A stretch of 64,000 nt of DNA from Utricularia gibba. Lineage: Eukaryota; Streptophyta; Magnoliopsida; Lamiales; Lentibulariaceae. Each line of letters starts with the position of its first letter. The first letter of the stretch is position 1. The stretch spans positions 1,674,001 through 1,738,000 of the forward strand of contig CM007991.1 in NCBI GenBank assembly GCA_002189035.1, written 5' to 3'. Positions 24,450-34,276 of the stretch are shown here, one piece after another. A model generated the notes under the pieces. That model saw nothing but the letters and a program-made list of their open reading frames with translations. It made no database searches and had not been told where the DNA came from. The position numbers and the translations under genes were made by a program.

Positions 24450-24767
24450 TCATGGTTGGTGGATTTGTTTGGCGCGTTGGCACTTCAGAGCGAGCCTGCA
24501 GGATCTCAGCAGAAGCGCAGCTTGCCTACAGAAGCCAGCCCTCGTCAGAAAGGAAGCGCCTTTCCTTAGCCTCATGAGCCTTTTGCCGACTCTGAGCTTG
24601 AGCTTAACCGCCTTCACTCGCAGCCATGATGGGCGGTTCAGGTCATCGGCCTGCTTCATGATCTTGTGGATGAGCAGCTGGGCCCGTGCATGCTGCGCCT
24701 CTTCTTCATCGTCCTCCAGCTTGGAATAAGCGCGAGCTTTGCTCAAAGAGGGCATGGGCATGGGCAT
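24450..24767 (-). CDS. Small basic plant protein, function unknown
   Basis: Single-exon frame of 105 residues from ATG 24767. The frame extends upstream only by way of a GTG codon, so this ATG is the likely start. It opens MPMPMPSLSKARAYSKLEDD and has an acidic then amphipathic helix (QHARAQLLIHKIMKQADDLN). A strongly basic stretch with Lys/Arg-Leu spacing follows (VKLKLRVGKRLMRLRKG), then an Arg/Leu/Cys-rich tail. The pattern of an acidic head followed by a KLKxRxGxRLxxLRK helix occurs in a family of short plant proteins that I recognise only as uncharacterised. A TATA-like element lies at suitable spacing. There are no membrane segments or signal peptide. Confidence 0.6.
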   Translation of the reverse strand: MPMPMPSLSKARAYSKLEDDEEEAQHARAQLLIHKIMKQADDLNRPSWLRVKAVKLKLRVGKRLMRLRKGASFLTRAGFCRQAALLLRSCRLALKCQRAKQIHQP

Positions 24768-24816
24768 GATTGATGATTCTCTGGCGGATAGAGATGGCTC
24801 AGATGGAGGATGCACA

Positions 24817-24824
24817 ATTTATAA
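24817..24824 (-). promoter_or_regulatory. Candidate TATA box of the small basic protein gene
   Basis: TATAAATT on the minus strand, about 50 bases upstream of the ATG at 24767. The leader would have to be very short. Confidence 0.45.
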
Positions 24825-25838
24825 GCAAACCACCATGTGGTGATATTAATGATTGTGATAACATATATATAACTACCTGAGATCTATTAGTTTTTGATTC
24901 GTGACCATGTCTATGTCCATGGGGTTGCATCATCATGCAGCCCCTTTGAAGATTTTTTCAAGAGATTGATGAATGATTTTAGTGAGCTTTGAAATTGGAG
25001 TCATGCCGCGAACAATGGCGTCCGCTGATTTCTACCTCCTCGTGAGGACAGCCATGCCCGAACCAGGCTTCAGGAGCAGCAAAAAAACAAACACAATTCC
25101 ACGCTTCGGGTGCAACTGCTCAATGAATTCCGATGGAGATTTGTCCTTCGTGAAAAAAGTCAAATGGAGCTGCGCCCAACGAGTATCCATGTGTCAGCCT
25201 TCGAAAGGGCAAGCTCCGCAAGGTTTTTCAGAAACTTATTTCAAAGCTCTCCAAACTGGAGTTTTACCGTTTAAAGGGAAAGTCGGGTGCATTTTGGAAG
25301 AAGATGATGTCCTCTAAATGATTCGGTCTGCTGTTTTGTAAGAAATCTGTTTAATCGCTGCTATTTTGGAGAACGCACAGATCACTCGAACATGGGGAAA
25401 CAAGAACCCCCTTTGCAAGGATATGAATCACGGAAGTTGAGTAGAATTAGCAAACGATAATCAACGCACGAGACACCGTACAATCGCAATTCAACACTGA
25501 GAGTGCATACAGTTCGCCGGCCGATCAAAAGAAAGAAAGGCTAAAACAAACAGCATGGGAGGTATGAGATACCACATAGTAGAAAAACAAGGGAAAGAAA
25601 AGCTTCCGGCAAACATCTCTACTGATCCTCACCAACAAACGCCTTCTGCACCATACATGCTTTCAAGACAACCAAATCGAGAGCCTTACCGAGAAATAAC
25701 TGCCCTTAATTTGGATTCATCAACTAGAGAGAGAGTCACTGAAAAAAAATAGAGACAAGAAAGCAATAAGAAATCTAGCTGCATCCAAGCTAACAATGTC
25801 TTGAGTGGATTTTGGAAAAGTAAAGGCAAAGACAAAAA
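24825..25838. other. Spacer between small basic protein and RBP45-type genes
   Basis: Contains the RBP45-type 3' UTR at the right. Open frames on both strands (for example 24973-25317) have no recognisable family or splice partners, so no gene was called. Confidence 0.35.
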
Positions 25839-28800
25839 CTATCTCATAAATGAGAGGCCTTGAGAGTACATCCCGGAAGCTTCTAACAAGAACCCATCAT
25901 CAAGTACCTGAGGCTGCTGAGGAAACATTTGCTGCCCCTGTTGCGGAGGTGGTGGATAGTTACCATATCCAGGGTAGCCAGCATAGTACATACTTGGATC
26001 TTGTGGGGCAGAACCATATGCATAGGTTTCATAACCATGGGGGTAACCATAATATCCACCACCACTCCACTGGTCTTGCTCAGCCTGGGGCTGGAAAATC
26101 AGCATCGTTAAAAGTTCATTCCTGAGCATACATAAGAAAGTATGCAAAATAATAATGACGAACCGGTTTATTGGAAGGACTACGGCCCCAAGAGAGTCTA
26201 ATGCTCTGCCCTCCCAAAGGGGTTCCATTTAACATCCGCAACGCTTCTTCAGCGCAGCTTCTGCCATAACAAAAACAACAACAAAAATCAGATTACAGTT
26301 CAACAGCAATTATTTTGAGTCAGTTTCCGTTCAGTCTTCAATTACCTATCAGCAAATTGGACAAACCCACAGCGTTTACCAACAGGTATTTTCACATGAA
26401 GCAGTTGTCCATATTGCCCAAACACCTGTCTCAGATGGTCATCACTGACATTGGAATCCAAATTGCCAACAAATATCTGAAGGGAAAACGTAAAATCAGC
26501 TCAAATCTTCCCTTATCCCTCAATAACAGTTTATAAAAAGTTCCGGGACGACTATACTAACAGTTGTGTTTGAGGGGTCATCCTCAGCAAGGGCTCCTTG
26601 CGAGGTTTGATAAGAGGTAGCTGCACTCACAAGATATGAATATAATAGCATCCAAAAACCCGAACAATGCATTTTTAACTCAAAAATTCTCTTACGTAAA
26701 CTTCAGATAGAATAGGAAACTGGCACATGGAAAACGCATTATTTTTCAAGCTTCAACGAAGAAATTACACAAGGAAAGCCAAGCAAAAATTAAAAGGAGA
26801 TGTTAAATCATTCAGCGGCAGAGAGAGAAGGAAACTAACAAAGATATAAAAAGGTCAAAAATACTAAAATTTCAAGAAAAAATCCTAATGTTCGTTAGAA
26901 ACTGTTAAGCCACATAGAAAAACTATACTGAACACAAATGGTTCTGCGTACAAAAGCATCAGATTAATTTGGCATTAGCTCAGGTTTATGCTCACCCCAT
27001 GGTGCGAGGATTTGGGGACTGGAGATACATGCTATAATAAAGATAAAGAACTAGAGGGGGCTGGAGGACAAGTCAAATGGTTCAGTGAATGTAAACACGA
27101 ACTGAAAGCTGTATACAACAACCCACATGCTACAAGCACTGTTGTGCAATCTTCAGTGTCAGCACTCCTGGATATTCGATTCTAGTAGAAATACCGTATG
27201 ATTGTTCTGAGTGGTGGGTTGTTATACAAAACTTAATCACCAGGGAACGGGAAGACAGATATACAACGCAAAGAAGCAATGGCGGAAATACAGAAATTTA
27301 AAAAACAGGGAGGGGGAGAGGGGATTAAGTGAATGTACATCTGGTGTGGGCTCAAAATAGAAGGACTTAATGTAGAAAAGAACGATTAATTGCTCAAAAC
27401 GCAAATAAGCGCATAAATGAACTGACCTACGCACAACCACGGTTTAAAGGTTATCATTTCAGCTGAAATCAGCTCCAGGCCCCTATACATAAGAGCCTCC
27501 AGACGCCTGCTTTGAGACAACCGGAGTTTTTTATGAGATTATGTACACTAAGCAGTCTTAAACCTAAATTTGAAAGTACAGGAAGGTAGGGACTCTAAAA
27601 GGGTGCTCATCTTCAAGAGCTCAAAGAAAGCAACTTCCCAATAGAAATACTCAAAAACAAGCAACCAATCACTGAAACTGCCAAGTTAAGATATCATAGA
27701 ATCAGTAAAAGGGACAGAAAAATAAATTAAACCATGAGAAGTACCACCGTTCAATGCTCCAACAGTCAAAATGAAAAATTAATGACTCACCAACAGTAGC
27801 CTGCGCAGTCCCCTTTTGTTTGTTTGCAGCAAGACCGAGCCTCATGGGTCTAGTGGAACAAAATCTCCCATTCATCTCAGCAAGTGCGCGTATCTGTTCA
27901 CCTTCATCGCCAAACTTCACAAACCCATATCCTTTTGTCCGACCTGTCATTCTATCTGTTACGACCTTTGCACCCTTAACTGACTGATAGTTGGCCCTAA
28001 AGGTCTCTTGAAGCATATAATCAGTAACATCAGCGGCCAAGTCACCAACGAAAATCGTGTACTCAGGGCCATCATCGCGTTTTTCACCAGCACCCATCGA
28101 TGCCCAATTCATACGAAAAACTTGCTCAACATTTGGCATCAGAGTCCCATTGTATGCTTGCAGGTTCTTTTCTGCGGCTGCGTGACTAACGAATTCAATA
28201 AATCCATAACCCTCTGATTGACCAGTTTGCCTGTTACGAATTACTTTTGCAGAAACTACCTACAAGAAACAACAAACAAAATAGACAAGGCTTAGTTGAA
28301 AGGCCAACTAACGTAATCCTGTGCACAGCAATGCTTCAAAGCTCTATATCAACAGGAACTAAAATACTTCGTCATCACGGAAAACGAGCATGCAAAAAAA
28401 CAAAATAAAAGGAAAAGAAAAGAAAAAAAAATACAATTTGCATAATCAGCGATTTCCCTCATAAGGACACTGGAAGCAAAAAAAACGTCACCTCATTAAA
28501 CAATGGGTTCCTCATGAAAACAAAATAGATATCTCGAAAAATACAAAACGAAAAATAAAATGACAAAAAAAGCTTATTGAAAGCAACAAACTACAATCTA
28601 AAAGATGTCATTGAATCCCCGCCGAAAATCTCCATGAGCGAGAAATGAATTTCGGCAAACTTATGGACAGTAAGAAATGGAACCTCTCCGGTGGCAGCGA
28701 AACAATTATACAAATATTGCTCGTCCATCCAGTACTGCAGATCTCCGATCCACAAACTCCGAATCCCATCGTCCATCATTTGAACGTGACCCGTCTGCCC

Positions 28801-29010
28801 GACCCCATACTGCTGCGGTGGAGCCGCTCCCATCGGAGCCTGAGGAGGAGGCTGCTGATAGTAGTACCCTGCGGACGGCGGCATCTGAGGCGGCGGAACC
28901 TGGTATTGCGGTTGCGGAGGCTGCGGAGGCTGTTGCATCCATTGCTGCGACGGCTGCTGCTGCTGCGGGTACTGTGGCGGTGGAACCATAGACGACCCCG
29001 GCTGCATCAT
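25839..29010 (-). CDS. RBP45-type RNA-binding protein, three RRM domains
   Basis: Six exons: 29010-28684, 28259-27791, 26620-26562, 26476-26346, 26260-26164 and 26084-25839, giving about 442 residues. The N-terminus is Gln/Pro-rich. RRM1 (LWIGDLQYWMDEQYLYNCF ... GYGFIEF), RRM2 (IFVGDLAADVTDYMLQETF ... GYGFVKF) and RRM3 (IFVGNLDSNVSDDHLRQVF ... RCGFVQF) all carry RNP2 and RNP1 motifs. The tail is Gly/Tyr/Gln-rich (GYPHGYETYAYGSA). RBP45/47 proteins are nuclear poly(U)- and poly(A)-binding proteins related to yeast Nam8 and human TIA-1, with roles in mRNA maturation and stress granules. Intron 2 is long (about 1.17 kb). The extreme C-terminus is uncertain: a GT at 25908 (CAG|GTACTT) could be a donor, in which case the last ~23 residues would be intron. 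Confidence 0.93.
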
Positions 29011-29953
29011 CTTCGAAACGCTAGGATTCCGACCGAAGCCTGGAGAACAAGTCGCGATGGGGTAAACCCTAACCCGATAGAATTTCGGACTGTTTTATTC
29101 AACCAACCCCGCAGGCCTTGAAAGAAAGGTAATAGCAATTACACGCTTTTTAAAAAAACAAAAGCCCAACTTATTGGGCCTGACCGAGGCCCAAATCCAT
29201 TTGATTCGGACATTGACTTCCCGCTCATTGACCAGTGATTTTAATTTTTAAAGATACTGATTTAATATAAATATGGGTCACTTTTGTAATTGGTATGTAT
29301 CAGAATTGGAAATATGATTAGAAGAAGGACCAAATTGTAATATTGGGAAACGGAAAGCTGAAGGAAGAAGGGGCCGTGGGAGATCGGCACACGCAAACTC
29401 AGACTGCTGCCTCTTTTCTTCCTGCTGCAACACTCTTCCCATCATTCAAAGCCGTAAGCGGACCTTCTCATCTCATATTATATTAATATATTTTTGTCCT
29501 ACTTGTTGATTCCATCGATTATTGTTTTGGTTTCCTTGGTTTTTAATTTTATCTTCCAACCCTTCTTCTTGGCAAGTCATGACTGCCTGTTGATTGAGGT
29601 ATGTTTTCATCTGGAAACGGGTGGAAGCTTGCGGGGTTGGGTTAGATTCGTCGTTTTTTCATGCTTTTTCTCCGTTTTGGATTAGGAGTATATGATGTAT
29701 TTGAAGGCATTGCAAGAAAGCTTGGATTTTGATTCTCAGATTGTTTGATGGATTCTTTTTGGTTATTGATGGGTTATTGTATTATTTTCTTGGTGGGTTT
29801 GGATCATCTTCCTTCACAAAGGATGTGTATGAATTGTATGTCTTGAATTGGTGGTTGCAACTAAGTTAAGGGTTTTCTGTTGTTTGATTTGCAGTTTGGG
29901 GTCTTTGTTCTCTTTGCGCGTGTCCCGTGCTCTTCTCCAGTTAAGTTTTTGTA
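29011..29953. other. Bidirectional promoter, RBP45-type and VPS28
   Basis: The two genes start head to head within about 950 bases, and a large part of this is the VPS28 leader intron, so their promoters share roughly 400 bases. A perfect telomere-type site, AAACCCTAACCC (29065-29076), lies 55 bases upstream of the RBP45 ATG. Telo-box motifs are common in promoters or leaders of plant translation and RNA-metabolism genes. Confidence 0.4.
29454..29894 (+). other. Probable 5' UTR intron of VPS28
   Basis: GCC|GTAAGC at 29454 and GATTTGCAG ending at 29894 bracket T-rich sequence that lies just upstream of the VPS28 ATG. The exon fragment between 29895 and the ATG is short. Both splice sites look strong, but no transcript was available. 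Confidence 0.6.
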
Positions 29954-29954
29954 G

Positions 29955-30584
29955 ATGGAGGTTAAGCTCTGGAATGACAAGCGTGAAAGAGAGATGTATG
30001 AGAATTTTGCTGAGCTTTTTGCTATAATCAAAGCGACGGAGAAGCTCGAGAGGGCTTATGTTCGGGATATTATTTCTCCAGGGGAGTATGAAACCGAGTG
30101 CCAGAAGCTAATTGCACATTTTAAGACCCTTTCGACGACATTAAAAGACATCATTCCTAGCACACAACATTTTCATGACACATATAGAATGGACTGTCCT
30201 GCTGCCCTGAATCGTCTTGTGACATCCGGGGTTCCTGCAACTGTTGAGCATAGGACAGCTGCTGCTGTTTCATCCACAGCATCAGCTGCTATAGTGGCTG
30301 AATGTGTGCAGAACTATATCACAGCGATGGACTCACTGAAGCTAAACATGGTTGCTGTTGATCAGGTCCAGCCTCTGCTGTTTGATCTTTCAGGTTCTCT
30401 CAATAAGCTCTCGTTATTGCCACCTGATTTCGAGGGCAAGACAAAGATGAGAGAATGGATTGGGAGGCTATCGAAAATGGTTGCTTCGGATGAGCTGACT
30501 GAGCAGCAGGCACGGCAACTACTCTTCGATTTGGATGTGTCTTATAACTCCTTCATGGCGCTTCTTCCGACTATTGGCAATTGA
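29955..30584 (+). CDS. VPS28: VPS28, ESCRT-I subunit
   Basis: Uninterrupted 209-residue frame from ATG 29955. The N-terminal core region contains EVKLWNDKREREMYENFAE, a coiled-coil helix with IKATEKLERAYVRD, and the Tyr/Glu-rich segment GEYETECQKLIAHFKTL. The C-terminal four-helix domain has YITAMDSLKLNMVAVDQVQ, PLLFDLSGSLNKL and QQARQLLFDLDVSYNSFM. These are the Vps23-binding and Vps20/Vps36-binding parts of the family, at the normal family length. ESCRT-I sorts ubiquitinated cargo into multivesicular bodies. The coding sequence is intronless, as in the plant genes I recall; the intron lies in the leader. No irregularity was seen. Confidence 0.95.
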   Translation: MEVKLWNDKREREMYENFAELFAIIKATEKLERAYVRDIISPGEYETECQKLIAHFKTLSTTLKDIIPSTQHFHDTYRMDCPAALNRLVTSGVPATVEHRTAAAVSSTASAAIVAECVQNYITAMDSLKLNMVAVDQVQPLLFDLSGSLNKLSLLPPDFEGKTKMREWIGRLSKMVASDELTEQQARQLLFDLDVSYNSFMALLPTIGN

Positions 30585-31361
30585 AATTGCTGGCTTTTGT
30601 GTGAGACTTGGATGGATGGCCATAGTATTTACCCTTTGTTGAGAACATGTATGTGGTGGTCACTCCCTCATGCAGCTAGAAGCTTTTTGCAATGCAAAAT
30701 TCCTCAAGGTCTCATTCTGCTTGTTTCCCTGGTTACATTGGTACGAATTTTGAAACTTCTGATATTCTCTGGCGAAACCAGCATGCTACTTACTATGCTT
30801 GTACTTTGGTGCTCGACTAATGTGTCCATTTGATAACTAGCCGAGGCTATGCGTTTCTATTCCCTGTATCAAACACCCCTGCTCTCTTGAAACACTGATG
30901 TTCATGCTATTATTAGCCGCAGCTTCCAATATGTTAAAGCAGAGAACAAGTGAGCGCATGAAGATTAAACTTTCAAGGCAACAAACCTAAACAGAGTGAA
31001 CTCTGTTTTGCTAACGTTAAGCTCTTACAAGGAAACTGATGTTGGTTTCCCCCCCCCAAAAAAACCTAAGGAAATGAATATAAATGTCATCTAAATCATT
31101 AAGTGTTACATTGCCCAAAGGCTGTGTGTACATAACCATATTCAATGGGCAAGATCAGTCAATACCCGCACCTAATTGGCCATTTTCTCCAGCTCCTGCA
31201 TTTTCCCAAAGGTGCGCTCTTGACAGCTTCCCAAGTACACACAGTACTCAGTCATTACCTAGTAACCTGAACATCAAGGGATTTACAGGTTGAGAACAGA
31301 GTCAAGTTGTCAACAATGGAGCAACATGAAGTTACAAAGTCACCTAAAAGAACAATTGTGG
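30585..31361. other. Convergent 3' spacer, VPS28 and HD-Zip IV
   Basis: 3' UTRs of both genes. A short open frame just after VPS28 (30597-30833) is out of family context and looks like untranslated sequence. C-rich run near 31050-31059. Nothing else was supported. Confidence 0.35.
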
Positions 31362-34276
31362 TCATTGCTGCCCTTCACAGAGCACTGCCCCTTTGATCCT
31401 TTCGACTGTACACTTGATCAAGCTATTGACAGTAGCCACTGATCCTAAAGAGAGCTTAGCCGTCGGAACTGAGTCGACAAGAATCTGGAATGCCACGGTC
31501 AGCAGTGATCCGCCGGATCCGACGTCTGGGATTCCGCCTATGTTTATGTCATACAATCTCAGATCAGATAATGCCAGTTTTAGTGTTAGCCAATGCAAGG
31601 AGAAGAACGCTGAGCACCTGATTGGTTGTTCGGCCCATCGGGAAGTATGGCAAAGCCGGACGGCAAAAGAGCGACGTAGTCTGGATCACCACCACTGAGG
31701 ACAACATTCATTGCTACTATATCGACCGGAGCGTAGATGACGTAAGAGCCTGTTGAGTCTGTGCAGCTTTCTTGCAAGATCAGCATGTTGCTCTGGCTCG
31801 AGTTTGCACTCTGACACAAGTCCTTGATCAGTACGAAGTTTGAATGTCACCAAGACTAAAGCTTCTTACATTGACTCGAAGAAGGGAGACAGCGTTGCCG
31901 GGATCACGGCCGTTAGCGATGTGCGCCATTTCTTGAACTAATCCACCGTTGGAAAGAATGTCCCACTTCACACACAATAGCAAGCTTGAGATTTCTTTCA
32001 AAGGGAATGTGAATCCTACGGGAAATCTAATCTCTATACGCACCTCGCTTCGAGAGTTCTCATCACGGAGGAAGTCGAAGACGCGTTTCGGTGGAATGGG
32101 CAGCCAAAAGGAAGTCGCAGCGCTGAGGACGATGCCCGGAGGCCGGCCAGGATCATCCATGCTTTTCCTGGTCATTACGCGAACATCATCGGCACCACTA
32201 CCTGATAAGGTTGTCCATGTATGTGCTGTCGAAGCTCCGACGCCAGTGCAGAAACTAACCACCATTCTTTCCGCCAGCTTTAGCATGCTCTTCCTTCCCT
32301 CCGGCGAGGAGATCACTGCATTTTCAAACAAAACATGTTACAAGTTGCTCTGCACCTGTAACGCTGATTGTAACAGATTTAACCTCCAACGTCGCCGGCA
32401 GATATGTTGTTGGCCATCACACTGGCGAGGCGCTCGCATTGCCGGTCAAGAGTCGCCACCCACCGCCGTGCACCGAAGGCCAAGCCAGAGTTCACAAGTG
32501 GTTTGTAGATAGTGTGCACAGCTCTGTCATCAACTTCAACATGTTCAACACAAGTAACCTACAAAAAAAAAAAACACGAAATTCTTCAGAGGTAAGCTCT
32601 GCATCAACCCATTACTGCTGCTATGTAGCCAAACCTTGGAATAGCCATTTGGGAGTTCTTGAATCAGATAGCCTGAAGGTCTTCTTCTGCATCTGGATAT
32701 CGAAGTTGGCCGTAAGCTGTCCAGGGAGACATCAACCACGGCCCATGTTCCATCGGTGTGTTGCTTGCAGTATCTTACGAAGTAATTCTCTCTAGTAGGG
32801 ACGAGTGGCGACGGTACTTGAAATTCTGCTGTCATCTGCAGAAAAGATGCAGCAAGATTTACTAACGAAATATGATCCTGCTTCCGTGCTTCTGTTTATG
32901 GATCTGAATCTTACCACTTGGAGGGCTCCATGATAGTTGCCTGCTACTCCTGTTGAGAGAACTTCAAGAGTCATTGCTCTTGAAACAATGCTTGAAAACA
33001 CGCTAGACCACTGATTCTGCATCACAGAGCATTCCCAGTTAGAATACACGAGTTCAAAACAAATTGCTCTAACACCTCCATTCTTACCACATCCATGAGA
33101 ATTTCAACAAGGTTCACGTGATTCATTATAACCACTGCAGATTCACGGGAAGCTTCTGATTTCAGGCCTAAAGTTTTCGGCCCGATCCCACGAGGGAAGA
33201 TGCGAAAATACTCTTCCTCTGCAAGTGTTTCGGATGGACTGTCTGGGTTAGTAATCCAGAGAGGATCTCCGGCTTGAGCCATTCTTATCAGCTCCTCCAT
33301 TGCAGTTACTGCTAGTTCGATAATCGCTGGTTTGTCGGCGTCACTCGGACCCGACACCGACCTTAGAAGATCAGAGGCCCCGTAAATCTCCCCTGTCAAG
33401 CCGGATTGCGCCCCGAAACTTCCAACTCCGAGATCATTTGAACGTGAACTCCCAGGAGGAAGATGAGGAAATGTTAGCGCCTGTTTGCCTACGTACTTCG
33501 CAGCTATACCTGATATCTTATCAATCTGCCCAACGCACTCAGTGTCAGAAAAGAACACGCAGACCCTTGTTCTGAATCCCGAACAAAGTATATGCAAACA
33601 TACCTCTTCTCTTAGACGAGAATTCTCAATCCGAAGATGCTGCTCGTCGAATGACATTTCTCCGATTGCAGCAGGACCGCCGCAGTTGGGACAAGTTGCA
33701 TTGCTTAATGCTTCTTTGTAACGTATGTTCTCAGCTCTCAGCTTCTCATTCTCGTTCCTTAGCTGTGTATTCTCATGCCGCTCATGTTGAGCCTGTCGCA
33801 TGGAACTTTGCTTACAGTCCATATCTCAAAAGCATGGCACTACTGCTTCATTAATAGTATTTACCTTCATTTGTGTTCTCTTGTTTTGAAACCAGAACTT
33901 GACTTGCAGTGGCTCCAATCCCAGCCTCCTCCCAAGCTCCTTCCTCTGCTTGTCATCAGGATGCGGACATTCTTTGAAAAATCTACAGAACAAAGTTTGT
34001 TGGAAACAATGGCAGAAAACCACTTGCAGAGATGAGATGCGGAGGAGCGTACGATTCCATCTCTTGAATTTGATGCTGAGTGTGGCGATGGTAGCGCTTC
34101 TTCTTGGCCCGTTGATCGGGGTCCTGATCGTCGCCAGAAGCGTTTTCATTAATGTCCGTGCCGGATTTACTCTCGTACTCATCTTCTCTAATCAGGTCCA
34201 GTTCATTTTCCGGCGACTTATGGCCGCCGCCGGAGATATCAAGTAGATGGTGGTCAAACATATTCTGCTGAAACAT
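31362..34276 (-). CDS. Class IV HD-Zip transcription factor, PDF2/ATML1 type
   Basis: Eleven exons: 34276-34053, 33982-33865, 33792-33604, 33525-33088, 33016-32915, 32835-32635, 32558-32384, 32315-32044, 31965-31870, 31810-31618 and 31537-31362, giving about 727 residues. The homeodomain begins [18 protein letters not shown] (residues ~58-75) and ends [16 protein letters not shown]-type leucine zipper follows ([20 protein letters not shown] ... CPNCGG). The START domain covers ~235-460 ([19 protein letters not shown], then [16 protein letters not shown]). The C-terminal domain has [19 protein letters not shown] and [20 protein letters not shown]. Related factors specify and maintain epidermal (L1) cell identity and bind L1 boxes. 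The last intron's acceptor could be 12 bases further in. The residue after VT in exon 7 is Cys where Trp is usual. Confidence 0.95.

Noticed and set aside
28645-29121. Plus-strand Arg-rich frame opposite the RBP45 start
   Set aside because: It is an antisense reading of Gln/Pro repeats; the minus strand encodes the RBP45 N-terminus.
30597-30833. Short frame just after VPS28
   Set aside because: It falls in the 3' UTR and has no family resemblance.
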